From positions 248,001 to 312,000 of the forward strand of contig NZ_VZQZ01000001.1 of the NCBI RefSeq assembly GCF_008802365.1: DNA of 64,000 bases, read 5' to 3'. Shown here piece after piece: positions 33,506-41,874 of this stretch. The translations under genes were made by a program, and so were the position numbers. The number at the start of each line of letters is the position of its first letter. Position 1 is the first letter of the stretch. The notes under the pieces are model-generated. The model ran no database searches, was not told the DNA's origin, and was given only the letters and a program-made list of their open reading frames with translations. The DNA comes from Oryzomonas japonica. Lineage in GTDB: Bacteria > Desulfobacterota > Desulfuromonadia > Geobacterales > Pseudopelobacteraceae.

Positions 33506-33526
33506 GGGGGGGGGGGCGGAAAAAGG

Positions 33527-34240
33527 TTACGCCTCCTTCTCCTCCATGTAGGTGTTGAAACGCCGTACATGCCCCTGGGCCAATTCCCTTGCCGCCTCCT
33601 CATTCCTTTCCGTTACGGCGGTCACGATTGCCTGCAGATCGTTGAAATTCTCCTGGAGTATCTTCTTCCCCCGGGACAGGTAGTTCTCGTAGTAGGTGTG
33701 GATGTTGTAATAGACGCTTTCCAGGACGGAGATGAAGAGTTGGTTGCCGCTCATGCGGGCCAGGGCCATGTGAAGCATCTCGTCGGTACGGATGAAGGCG
33801 TCCCACCCCTTGCGTCCCTCTTTCAGATGTTCCTCGGCCTCGGTCAGCAGCTTCTTCAACAGGGCCATGTCCTGTTCCTGCCCACGCTGAGCCGCCAAGG
33901 CCGCCACGCCACCCTCCATCCCCTCGCGGAATTCGGCCAGGTCGCGCAGGGAAACCGTCCGGTTGCGAATCAACAATCCCAAATTCTCGCTGAGTTGTTC
34001 GCTGTTGACCTCCCTGATGATGGAACCACCCGCCACGCCGGTCCGGATCTCGATCAGCCCCTTCTGCTCCAGTACCCGCAGCGCTTCGCGCAGTGTCCCC
34101 CGGCTGACGCCGAACTGTTCCTTCAAATCCCGTTCGGCCGGGAGTTGACTCCCCGGCTTGAGCGTGCCCGCTATGATGCCGTCCTGGATCTGTTCGACCA
34201 CATCCTGATAGGCACGGCTCTGTTTGACATGTTTGAACAT
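33527..34240 (-). CDS. GntR/FadR-family (FCD) transcriptional regulator, likely controlling putA
   Basis: Protein of 237 aa with an N-terminal winged helix ('GSQLPAERDLKEQFGVSRGTLREALRVLEQKGLI' in parts) and a C-terminal FCD ligand domain with the metal-binding histidine pattern around 'RTDEMLHMALARMSGN'. The ATG at 34240 ('MFKHV') has GAGGAAGG upstream. It is divergent from putA, and two TGGTTAAACCA sites, the classical FCD-GntR operator type, lie between them, so autorepression plus control of putA by a proline-related ligand is likely. Confidence 0.9.
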   Translation of the reverse strand: MFKHVKQSRAYQDVVEQIQDGIIAGTLKPGSQLPAERDLKEQFGVSRGTLREALRVLEQKGLIEIRTGVAGGSIIREVNSEQLSENLGLLIRNRTVSLRDLAEFREGMEGGVAALAAQRGQEQDMALLKKLLTEAEEHLKEGRKGWDAFIRTDEMLHMALARMSGNQLFISVLESVYYNIHTYYENYLSRGKKILQENFNDLQAIVTAVTERNEEAARELAQGHVRRFNTYMEEKEA

Positions 34241-34287
34241 GTTGCTATCCTTCCTCAAGGCGTTTTTTACTCGTTTTCCGCCTCTAA

Positions 34288-34298
34288 TGGTTAAACCA
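34288..34298. promoter_or_regulatory. GntR/FCD operator, regulator-proximal
   Basis: TGGTTAAACCA, a perfect palindrome of the TGGT-N3-ACCA type bound by FadR/FCD GntR proteins. It lies 48 nt upstream of the regulator start, placing it for autoregulation. It shares the context CTAATGGTTAAACCA with the site at 34386-34398. Confidence 0.75.
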
Positions 34299-34357
34299 CA
34301 CTACCATTTTTACCGGCCAGAGACAAGCGCAGCCTGGTCATTTGCCGTTTTGTTCCC

Positions 34358-34386
34358 TTGACACCAGGAATAAAATTTCGTACTAA
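34358..34386 (+). promoter_or_regulatory. putA promoter
   Basis: TTGACA (34358-34363) followed after 17-18 nt by TACTAAT. The operator at 34386-34398 begins at the end of the -10 box, so a bound repressor would block open-complex formation. Confidence 0.7.
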
Positions 34387-34398
34387 TGGTTAAACCAT
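34386..34398. promoter_or_regulatory. GntR/FCD operator, putA-proximal
   Basis: ATGGTTAAACCAT, a perfect 13-bp palindrome directly downstream of the putA -10 element. The ATG inside it is in frame with putA but has no RBS. Confidence 0.8.
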
Positions 34399-34445
34399 TT
34401 GCAGCTGATTCCGTATCACATTCACAGTGGCACAAGGAGAGTCAT

Positions 34446-37400
34446 ATGCAGAATCCAGAGCTCAACACGAAGATCGTAGCGCGCGGCAAGGATTTCTTCT
34501 CCACCATCTCCGGTGAAAAGCCCTCTCTCTTCAACAAAGGGGCCTGGATGGGCAAGGTCATGGACTGGAGCATGCAGAACGAGCAGTTCAAGGTCCAGAT
34601 GTTCCGCTTTGTGGACGCCTTTCCCTCCCTGACGACCTCCAAGCTCCTGACCGACCATATCCGCGAGTATTTCGGCGAGGAGAAAGATATGCCGCCGGTA
34701 CTCTCCACCGGCGCCAAGATGGCCGGGATGCTCGGTTCCCTGGGTGGAGCGATGCTCAACAAGTTCATCTCGGCCAATATCCAGGAGATGGCCCGCCAGT
34801 TCATCGTGGGCGAAAACACCAAAGAAGCCATAAAGAACATGGAAAAGCTGCGTAAGGACGGTTTTGCCGCCGTGGTGGACGTGCTGGGCGAGGCCACCCT
34901 CTCGGAGGAAGAGGCCGAGGTCTACGTGACGACCTACCTGGAGTTGCTGGACGCCCTCAAGAATGAACAGAAGGGGTGGAAGGGGCTGGCCGGCCACGGT
35001 GGAGATGGAAATCTGGACTGGGGCCACGCGCCCAAGGTCAATATCGCCGTCAAGCCGACCGCCCTGTTCTGCCTGGCCAACCCCCAGGATTTCGAGGGGT
35101 CGGTGGAGGCGATCCTGCGCCAGATGCGCCGAATCTGCGCCAAGGTCGTGGAGATGGAAGGTTTCCTCTGCATCGACATGGAGTCCTACCGCTTCAAGGA
35201 GATCACCCAGGAGGTGTTCCGCCGCCTGAAGATGGAATATAAGGAATATCCGCACATCGGCATCGTGTTCCAGGCCTACCTGAAGGATACGGACAAGGAT
35301 CTGGCCAATATGCTGGCCTGGGCCAAGGCCCAGAATACGCAGATATCGATCCGCCTGGTCAAGGGCGCCTACTGGGATTACGAGACGGTCAAGGCCAAGC
35401 AGATGGGCTGGCCGATCCCGGTCTGGACGATCAAGGCCGAAAGCGACGCCGCCTATGAACGCCAGGCGCGCCTGATCCTGGAAAACCACCAGATCTGCCA
35501 TTTCGCCTGCGCCTCCCACAACATCCGCACCATCTCGGCCGTCATGGAGATGGCCAACGCGCTGCACGTGCCCGAGTCGCGCTACGAGTTCCAGGTGCTG
35601 TACGGCATGGCCGAACCGGTCCGCAAGGGCATCCTCAAGGTCGCGGGGCGCATCCGCCTCTACTGCCCCTACGGCGACATGGTGCCGGGCATGGGATACC
35701 TGGTGCGGCGCCTGCTGGAAAATACCGCCAATGAATCCTTCCTGCGCCAGAGTTTTGCCGAAGATGCCCAGATCGAGCGCCTCCTGGAAGACCCGGACAA
35801 GACTGCGGATCGCGAGCGGAGCGAACGGGACGCAAAGCCGAAGAAAGCGGTGGCCGGGCCCGGCGGCCTTCCCCGCTTCGTCAACGACCCCATGGTGGAT
35901 TTCACCCGCGCCGACCATCGCGCCGCCTTCCCCGCCGCCCTTGCCCAGGTGCGCGCCAACGTTGGCAAGACCTATCCGCTCTTCATCGGCGGCCAGGAGG
36001 TGACCACCGCCGACCTGATCCCGACCGTCAACCCCGCCAAGCCGTCGGAGGTGCTGGGCCAGATCTGCCAGGCCGGCATCCCCGAGGTGACCAGGGCCAT
36101 CGCCGCCGCCAAGGCCGTCTTCCCGACCTGGCGCGACACGCCGCCACGCGAACGGGCTCAGTACCTGCTCAAAGCGGCCGAGATCGCCCGCAGGCGCGCC
36201 TTCGAACTGTCGGCGTGGCAGGTGCTGGAGATCGGGAAACAGTGGGACCAGGCCTATGCCGACGTGGGCGAGGCGATCGACTTCCTGGAGTACTATGCAC
36301 GGGAGATGATTCGTCTGGGAACCCCCCAACGGGTCGGCAACGCGCCCGGTGAGCTGAACCACTACTTCTACGAGCCCAAGGGGCTGGCGGCGGTCATAGC
36401 ACCGTGGAACTTTCCGCTGGCCATCAGCATGGGCATGGCGTCCGCCGCCATCGTGACCGGCAATCCGGTGATCTACAAGCCTTCCAACATCACCGGCATC
36501 ATCGGCCATCACCTGATGGAGATCTTCAAGGAGGCCGGGCTGCCGGCCGGCGTGTTCAACTACGTCCCCGGCCGTGGCAGTGTGATGGGGGACTTCCTGG
36601 TGGATCACCCGGACATCAGTCTCATCGCCTTCACCGGTTCCATGGAGGTCGGCCTGCGCATCGTCGAACGGGCCGCCAAGGTCTATCCGGGCCAGCCCAA
36701 CGTCAAGAAGATCATCTCCGAAATGGGGGGCAAGAACGCGATCATCATCGACGACGACGCCGACCTGGACGAGGCCGTGCCGCACGTACTCTACTCGGCT
36801 TTCGCCTTCCAGGGGCAGAAGTGCTCGGCCTGTTCGCGGGTCATCGTCCTGGATGCGGTCTACGACAGGTTCACGGAACGACTGGTAAAGGCTGCCCAGG
36901 CCTATCGGATCGGTCCCTCCGAGGACCCGGTCAACACCATGGGGGCCGTGGCCGACGCCGCCGCTCAGAAGAGCATCCTCGAGTATGCCGCCCTGGGCAA
37001 GCAGGAAGGGAAGTTGCTCTACGAAAGCCCGATCCCCCAAGGAGAGGGATACTGGGTGCCGCTGACCATTGTCGGCGGCATCACCCCGCAGCACCGACTG
37101 GCCCAGGAAGAGGTATTCGGCCCGGTGCTGGCGGTCATGCGCGCCAAGGATTTCGACCAGGCCGTGGAGTGGGCCAACTCGACCCGCTTTGCCCTGACCG
37201 GCGGCATCTTCAGCCGCAGCCCCGAGCATCTGGCCCAGGCACGCCGCGACTTCCGGGTGGGCAACCTGTACATCAACCGCAACAACACCGGGGCCCAGGT
37301 GGAGCGTCAGCCCTTCGGCGGGGCGCGCATGTCGGGCGTCGGCACCAAGTCGGGCGGCCCCGACTACCTGCTGCACTTCATGGACCCGAGGGTGGTGACG

Positions 37401-37460
37401 GAAAATACCATGCGCCGGGGGTTTGCACCCATAGAATCGGATGACGACTGGGTTGAATAG
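34446..37460 (+). CDS. putA: Bifunctional proline dehydrogenase / P5C dehydrogenase
   Basis: Oxidises proline to glutamate in two steps. It is 1004 aa with an FAD proline dehydrogenase barrel (about 1-460; 'FLCIDMESYRFKEITQEVF', 'RLVKGAYWDYETVKA', 'YGMAEPVRKGI') and an ALDH-type P5C dehydrogenase domain (about 500-1000; 'PWNFPLAISMGMASAAI', catalytic Cys793 in 'FQGQKCSACSR', 'EEVFGPVLAVMRA'). No N-terminal ribbon-helix-helix DNA-binding domain, so unlike E. coli PutA it is not its own repressor; the divergent FCD regulator fits that role. The ATG at 34446 has AAGGAGAG upstream; the in-frame ATG at 34386 lies in the operator. Confidence 0.96.
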   Translation: MQNPELNTKIVARGKDFFSTISGEKPSLFNKGAWMGKVMDWSMQNEQFKVQMFRFVDAFPSLTTSKLLTDHIREYFGEEKDMPPVLSTGAKMAGMLGSLGGAMLNKFISANIQEMARQFIVGENTKEAIKNMEKLRKDGFAAVVDVLGEATLSEEEAEVYVTTYLELLDALKNEQKGWKGLAGHGGDGNLDWGHAPKVNIAVKPTALFCLANPQDFEGSVEAILRQMRRICAKVVEMEGFLCIDMESYRFKEITQEVFRRLKMEYKEYPHIGIVFQAYLKDTDKDLANMLAWAKAQNTQISIRLVKGAYWDYETVKAKQMGWPIPVWTIKAESDAAYERQARLILENHQICHFACASHNIRTISAVMEMANALHVPESRYEFQVLYGMAEPVRKGILKVAGRIRLYCPYGDMVPGMGYLVRRLLENTANESFLRQSFAEDAQIERLLEDPDKTADRERSERDAKPKKAVAGPGGLPRFVNDPMVDFTRADHRAAFPAALAQVRANVGKTYPLFIGGQEVTTADLIPTVNPAKPSEVLGQICQAGIPEVTRAIAAAKAVFPTWRDTPPRERAQYLLKAAEIARRRAFELSAWQVLEIGKQWDQAYADVGEAIDFLEYYAREMIRLGTPQRVGNAPGELNHYFYEPKGLAAVIAPWNFPLAISMGMASAAIVTGNPVIYKPSNITGIIGHHLMEIFKEAGLPAGVFNYVPGRGSVMGDFLVDHPDISLIAFTGSMEVGLRIVERAAKVYPGQPNVKKIISEMGGKNAIIIDDDADLDEAVPHVLYSAFAFQGQKCSACSRVIVLDAVYDRFTERLVKAAQAYRIGPSEDPVNTMGAVADAAAQKSILEYAALGKQEGKLLYESPIPQGEGYWVPLTIVGGITPQHRLAQEEVFGPVLAVMRAKDFDQAVEWANSTRFALTGGIFSRSPEHLAQARRDFRVGNLYINRNNTGAQVERQPFGGARMSGVGTKSGGPDYLLHFMDPRVVTENTMRRGFAPIESDDDWVE

Positions 37461-37469
37461 GGATAAGGT

Positions 37470-37553
37470 GTGAATGGTGAATCGTGAATCGTGAATCGTG
37501 AATCGTGAATCGTGAAGAAGTAAACGGCCTTTCATTCACCTTTCACGATTCAC
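37470..37553 (+). repeat. Heptameric GTGAATC tandem repeat with inverted arm
   Basis: Six units of GTGAATC or GTGAATG in register (37470-37511) then GTGAAGA. Downstream, TTCACGATTCAC (37542-37553) is the perfect reverse complement of GTGAATCGTGAA (37505-37516), giving a 12-bp stem. Related heptads occur at 58524-58580. It follows the putA stop by 9 nt. Confidence 0.9.
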
Positions 37554-37582
37554 AGCCTGACCCGACTATGTCCCAAAGAAAA

Positions 37583-37610
37583 AAGCTCGCCTTGGCGGGC
37601 TTTTTTCTTT
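37583..37610 (+). terminator. Intrinsic terminator after putA
   Basis: AAGCTCGCC and GGCGGGCTT pair with one G-T, with A-rich sequence before and TTTTTTCTTTT after. It could act in both directions. Confidence 0.85.
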
Positions 37611-37643
37611 TCAAAGCAGCAAAACTCTGGAAAAATACGCGGC

Positions 37644-38528
37644 ATGACGGAATCAACCAAAGGCACCATCTATGCCCTGCTGTCCGTGGGGCTGTTCGCC
37701 ACCCTCGGCACCGGCTTCAAGGTGGCGGTAACGCATCTGGGGAGCTTCTCGGTCGTGGTCTGGATGGGCATCTGGGCGACCCTTGCCCTCTTGGCATGGC
37801 TGGCGTGGGAGCGCAAGCTCGGGCTCATGGCGGCCGAGTTCCGCCGGAGGCCGCTGTTTTTCGTCCTGGCCGGGGTGATCGGCCTGGGGGTGCAGCAGCT
37901 GCTCTGCCTGAAGACCTACGAGTATATCCCGGCCAGCCAAGCGGTGATCCTGCACTATACCTATCCCCTGGTCATGCTCTTCCTGTCGTGGCTGGTGTTT
38001 CGGGAACGGTCCACCTGGTGGGCGGTGTTCTGCGTGGCGCTGGGGTTCGCCGGGGTCTGCGTGCTGGTGACGGCCGGCGGTGGGTTGGGCGATGTGCGTC
38101 TCTCGATCGGGGTGGCGCTGGCCATGGGGACCTCCCTCTCCTTTGGCCTGTTCTGCGTGTTGATCAAGCATGCCCGTTTCTCGGTAACGGCCGGCATGTT
38201 TCTCTTCAATCTGTTCGGGCTACTGTTCCTGCTCTGCCTCGTGCCCTTCTACCCCGTACGCTGGACGCCCGGTGGGGGCGACATGCTCCTGTTGGCCTAC
38301 CTGGGGGTGGTGACCACCGCCCTGGCCCTGATCCTCTGGAACCGCGCCCTGCGCATGATCCCCACCAGCCGCTCGTCCAACTGCGCCCTGCTGGTGCCGA
38401 TCCTGTCGCTGATCTGCATCGCCCTGGTGCTGAAGGAACACGTATCAGGCATGCAGGGGGTGGGGATGGCGGTGGTCATCGGCTCGGTCTTCCTGAACGT
38501 CAAGCTGGCAAACGTATCAAAGGCGTGA
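37644..38528 (+). CDS. EamA/DMT-family transporter
   Basis: Protein of 294 aa with ten predicted helices in two repeats ('YALLSVGLFATLGTGFKVAV', later 'AYLGVVTTALALILWNRALRMIP'). The RBS is poor (no clear purine run before the ATG), so the start is less certain than the fold. It is only distantly similar to the EamA protein at 26919-27839. It is followed by a family A repeat rather than a clear terminator. Confidence 0.85.
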   Translation: MTESTKGTIYALLSVGLFATLGTGFKVAVTHLGSFSVVVWMGIWATLALLAWLAWERKLGLMAAEFRRRPLFFVLAGVIGLGVQQLLCLKTYEYIPASQAVILHYTYPLVMLFLSWLVFRERSTWWAVFCVALGFAGVCVLVTAGGGLGDVRLSIGVALAMGTSLSFGLFCVLIKHARFSVTAGMFLFNLFGLLFLLCLVPFYPVRWTPGGGDMLLLAYLGVVTTALALILWNRALRMIPTSRSSNCALLVPILSLICIALVLKEHVSGMQGVGMAVVIGSVFLNVKLANVSKA

Positions 38529-38709
38529 GCCCCGAATCCGCGGGGCCCGCGCGGCTCCTCTCACTTGCATGCCTCTGTCCCGGCGTTGCCGGTAGTATTC
38601 CCCTTCCGGGCGGAGTACGTGCAGTAGAGCCGGCATGATGCTCCACGGGCGGCGTCGGGACCCCGGCCATGCCGCTCGCTCCGCCGCACAGGCCCCACGG
38701 ATCCGGGGC
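38529..38709 (+). repeat. Family A interspersed repeat, copy 2 (diverged)
   Basis: Ends are GCCCCGAATCCGCGGGGCC and GGCCCCACGGATCCGGGGC, a GC-richer version of the family A termini. The interior shares CGGCTCCTCTC, AGCCGGCATGATGCT and GGGCGGCGT with the copy at 39789-39962. It starts right after the EamA stop codon. Confidence 0.8.
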
Positions 38710-38761
38710 GCGGCCGGATGCTGTTGGTTTGGGCAACTCACCTTTTCCGGATGATAAATCT

Positions 38762-39463
38762 ATGGCACAGACATTCGATTGCGTGAAAGAGGGGATAAAG
38801 GCGGCGTGGCCGATCTGCCTAGGGTATTTCCCCATCGGTCTCTCCCTGGGGGTACTCGCCCAAAAGGGGGGACTGCTCCCCTGGCAGGTAGGGCTCATGT
38901 CCATCGTAGTCTATGCCGGCGGCTCCCAGTTCATCGCCGTTGCCATGATCGGCAGCGGCGCCTCCATCCCGGCCATCGTTACCACCACCTTCATGGTCAA
39001 TCTGCGCCACATGCTGATGAGCTCGGCTCTGGCGGTGCATTTTCCCGGCGTCTCCCGACGGTTCCTGGCCCTGTTCGCCTATGGCCTGACCGATGAGAGC
39101 TTTGCCGTCAACATGGTCCGATTCAACCGGGGGGGCTGGGAGCGGCGGAGCGCCCTGACGCTCAACCAGGCTACCAACTTTACCTGGTTCGTCAGCACCG
39201 TGGCCGGTGTCTATGTGGGGCAGTTCATTCCCTCCGGCGCCCTGGGGATCGACTACGCCCTGACCGGCATGTTCATCTGCCTGCTGGTCTTCCAGTTGCG
39301 CGGCCCGGTTTTCGTTGCCACCGCCCTGATGGCGGCCTTCTGTTCCGTGGTAGCCTATCTCTGGCTGCCGGGCAACGCTTACGTGATTGTTGCCTCCACT
39401 GTGGCGGCCACGGCCGGATTCATGCTGAAACGCTCCCTGCGGCACCGGGGAGGGCGGCCATGA
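38762..39463 (+). CDS. azlC: AzlC-family branched-chain amino-acid exporter, large subunit
   Basis: Inner-membrane protein of 233 aa with about six helices: 'CLGYFPIGLSLGVLAQKGGL', 'VYAGGSQFIAVAMIGSGA' and 'LRHMLMSSALAVHFPG' are AzlC landmarks. AzlCD export branched-chain amino acids and analogues. The ATG at 38762 ('MAQTFD') lacks a strong RBS. It overlaps azlD by 4 nt. The pair is flanked on both sides by family A repeats in the same orientation. Confidence 0.92.
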   Translation: MAQTFDCVKEGIKAAWPICLGYFPIGLSLGVLAQKGGLLPWQVGLMSIVVYAGGSQFIAVAMIGSGASIPAIVTTTFMVNLRHMLMSSALAVHFPGVSRRFLALFAYGLTDESFAVNMVRFNRGGWERRSALTLNQATNFTWFVSTVAGVYVGQFIPSGALGIDYALTGMFICLLVFQLRGPVFVATALMAAFCSVVAYLWLPGNAYVIVASTVAATAGFMLKRSLRHRGGRP

Positions 39464-39783
39464 GCGCCACCAACTATCTCCTGTTGATTATCTGCATGGG
39501 CGTTGTGACCTACCTGCCGCGCATGCTGCCCCTGGTAACCTTCTCCCGCCGGAAACTTCCTTCCTGGTTTGTGGAGTGGCTGGAGTTGATCCCGCCCGCC
39601 ATCCTGAGCGCCCTGATCGCTCCGACGCTGTTTACCCAGGCGGCGCCCCGGGTGTTCGTCCTGGGCAAGGTTGAACTGCTGGCCGCCCTGCCGACCCTGG
39701 CCTTCGCCCTCAAGACCCGCTCGTTGGCCGGGACGGTGGTGGTGGGGATGCTCTGCTACTGGGGGTTGCATTACCTGATGTAA
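39460..39783 (+). CDS. azlD: AzlD-family exporter, small subunit
   Basis: Protein of 107 aa with four helices, starting 'YLLLIICMGVVTYLPRMLPLVTFSRRKLP'; the 'T.LPR.LP' stretch is the AzlD signature. Its ATG overlaps the azlC stop (ATGA), as normal for this two-component exporter. Confidence 0.92.
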   Translation: MSATNYLLLIICMGVVTYLPRMLPLVTFSRRKLPSWFVEWLELIPPAILSALIAPTLFTQAAPRVFVLGKVELLAALPTLAFALKTRSLAGTVVVGMLCYWGLHYLM

Positions 39784-39788
39784 TTCGA

Positions 39789-39962
39789 CCTGAATCCGCG
39801 ACACCTTCACGGCTCCTCTCGCTTAACATGCCTCAGTCCTGGCATTGCCGGCCGTGTCTGCACCGTAGCGAGGGCGCTCGGCAAAGCCGGCATGATGCTG
39901 AATGGGCGGCGTTGGACTCCGGCATGTCGCTCGCTCTGCCGTTCAGGCGTCACGGATTCAGG
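39789..39962 (+). repeat. Family A interspersed repeat, copy 3
   Basis: 174 bp from CCTGAATCCGCGACACC to GGCGTCACGGATTCAGG; the two ends pair with two mismatches. Same orientation as copies 1, 2 and 4. It lies 5 nt after the azlD stop. About 95 nt of unassigned sequence separate it from the next gene. Confidence 0.92.
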
Positions 39963-40057
39963 TCTCTTCCCACCCGGAACGGGGCTTTGTGGTTGCCAAC
40001 GGGGCGGTTTGTGGGTAAAAGGAACAGGTAGACAATAAAGATCGGAGACAGGCAACA

Positions 40058-41263
40058 ATGCACGCGTCCGAATGGAAGATAGGGGCGGAGTCGGTGCGGA
40101 TGCTGGAGTTGGGGCATCCCTGGATCATTGCCGATACGTATACCAAGCGCTGGCCGACCGGTCAGGCCGGCCAACTGATTGAGCTGGCCGACGGTCAGGG
40201 GCGTTTCCTGGCAACGGCCCTGCTCGATCCGCAGGATCGTATCGTGGCACGGGTGCTGTCCCGGGAGCGGATGCGCCTGGACCGCGCCTGGCTGACGAAG
40301 CGTCTTCAGGCGGCCCTCGAATTGCGCCACGGCCATGCCGACCTGGGGGATACCACCGCCTACCGGCTGGTCAACGCCGAGGGGGACGGGCTTCCCGGCC
40401 TGACTGTGGACCGTTACGGCGATTACCTGATGGTGCAGATCTACTGCGCCGGCTGGCGGCCGTATCTCAAGCTCGTGACCCAGGCCCTGGGCGACCTGCT
40501 TGCACCCCAGGGGATCTACGAGAAGAGCCGCCCTCAGAAAACCCGCGAACTGGAAGCGGTCAGCGACACCAAGAGCTACGGCAGGCTGCTTGCCGGCACC
40601 GCCGCGCCCCAGCGCCTGGAGGTGCGGGAAAACGGCCTCAACTTCCTGGTGAGTCTGGAGCAGGGGCTGAACACCGGGCTGTTCCTGGACCAGCGCAAAA
40701 ACCGCCGGGACCTGATGTCCAGGGTTCCCGGCAAGCGGGTGCTCAACCTGTTCGCCTACACCGGCGCCTTCTCGGTGGCTGCCGCCTCGGCGGGTGCCGT
40801 ACAGGTGACGAGCGTGGACGCCTCGCCCGGCTATACCGAGTGGGCCAGGGCGAATTTCGGCCTCAACCGGCTCAATCCCAAGCGGCATGAATTCATTGTG
40901 GGGGACTGCCAACAGGTGCTGGCCGACCTGGGCAGCCGCGGGTGCCGTTACGATGTGGTGCTGATGGACCCCCCTTCCTTCTCCACCACGGCCAAGAGCC
41001 GCTTCACGACCCGCGGCGGCACCTCGGACCTGGTGGCGGCCGCCCTGCCGCTCTTGAGCGGCAACGGCCTTTTGATCGCCTCCTCCAACCACCAGAAGGT
41101 GGATACGGCGGAGTATCTCAAGGAGTTGCGCCGCGGCGCGCTCCAGGCGGGCAGTGACCTGAGGGTGGTCGGCCTGGCGGGGCAGCCGGAGGATTTCCCC
41201 TATCCGGTCACTTTCCCCGAGGGGCGCTATCTCAAGTACGCCCTCTGCGTGAAGGGCTCCTGA
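40058..41263 (+). CDS. RlmI/RlmK-like class I rRNA cytosine methyltransferase
   Basis: SAM-dependent RNA methyltransferase of 401 aa. N-terminal PUA-like region ('ELGHPWIIADTYTKRWPTG'), middle EEHEE-like domain with 'RLVNAEGDGLPGLTVDRYG', and C-terminal Rossmann domain: 'VLNLFAYTGAFSVAAA' (motif I), 'VLMDPPSFSTTAKSRFTTRGG' (in parts; the DPPSF catalytic loop). E. coli RlmI makes m5C1962 in 23S rRNA; this is likely the counterpart, though related YwbD-type enzymes exist. Confidence 0.87.
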   Translation: MHASEWKIGAESVRMLELGHPWIIADTYTKRWPTGQAGQLIELADGQGRFLATALLDPQDRIVARVLSRERMRLDRAWLTKRLQAALELRHGHADLGDTTAYRLVNAEGDGLPGLTVDRYGDYLMVQIYCAGWRPYLKLVTQALGDLLAPQGIYEKSRPQKTRELEAVSDTKSYGRLLAGTAAPQRLEVRENGLNFLVSLEQGLNTGLFLDQRKNRRDLMSRVPGKRVLNLFAYTGAFSVAAASAGAVQVTSVDASPGYTEWARANFGLNRLNPKRHEFIVGDCQQVLADLGSRGCRYDVVLMDPPSFSTTAKSRFTTRGGTSDLVAAALPLLSGNGLLIASSNHQKVDTAEYLKELRRGALQAGSDLRVVGLAGQPEDFPYPVTFPEGRYLKYALCVKGS

Positions 41264-41303
41264 GCGGGCTGGTGATGCAAAAAGCAATGCAAAAGGGTGC
41301 GCC

Positions 41304-41774
41304 ATGAACATGAACTACGGGTTCCTCAAGGATTTTGCCATTATTGTCGGCGGGCTGGTGACCATCTTCGCCTTTGTCAACGGCCTTCTGGAATACCGGC
41401 GCCAGGGGCGGCAGAAGCGGGAGGAGCATTTCACCCTGCTGCGCCGCCGCCTGAAGGAAAACCCGCGGTTCAAGGAGATCTGCTCCCTGATGTTCGCCGA
41501 CGATCCGCGCCTGGCCCAGATCGATGCCCAGGACAAACGGGATTTCGTCGGTCTGCTGGAGGAGGTGGCCCTCCAGATGAACTCCGGGCTGATCCGCCCG
41601 GAACTGGCCCATTACATGTTCGGCTACTACACGCTTAAATGCATGGAGAGCAAGGATTTCTGGGCCAACCTGACCCTCGACGAGATTTATTGGAACCTGT
41701 TCCATGATTTTGCCCGGGAGATGAAACGCATGGAGACCTCCTTTGTCTTCGATCGGCGCAAGTTGCGCTTCTGA
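41304..41774 (+). CDS. Membrane-anchored protein, unknown function
   Basis: Protein of 156 aa with one N-terminal helix (about residues 8-27, 'FLKDFAIIVGGLVTIFAFVNG') and a charged, helical cytoplasmic domain ('REEHFTLLRRRLKEN', 'CSLMFADDPRLAQI', 'HYMFGYYTLKCMESKDFW'). I do not recognise the family. Rare aromatic residues cluster in the C-terminal third. It follows the rlmI-like gene by 40 nt on the same strand. Confidence 0.7.
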   Translation: MNMNYGFLKDFAIIVGGLVTIFAFVNGLLEYRRQGRQKREEHFTLLRRRLKENPRFKEICSLMFADDPRLAQIDAQDKRDFVGLLEEVALQMNSGLIRPELAHYMFGYYTLKCMESKDFWANLTLDEIYWNLFHDFAREMKRMETSFVFDRRKLRF

Positions 41775-41874
41775 TGCTGCTTCCGCCCCATGTCTGTCGG
41801 TGGCCATGAAAGGGTGCTACAATAGGAACAGGGATGCGTACGCATCTGAATGTTCGAGGTGCAGGAGGTTTGCC

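Noticed and set aside
34386-34446. putA starting at the in-frame ATG at 34386
   Set aside because: That ATG is inside the operator palindrome next to the -10 box and has no Shine-Dalgarno; 34446 has AAGGAGAG at good spacing.
37470-37553. CRISPR array
   Set aside because: The units are 7 bp and contiguous without spacers, and no cas genes are nearby.
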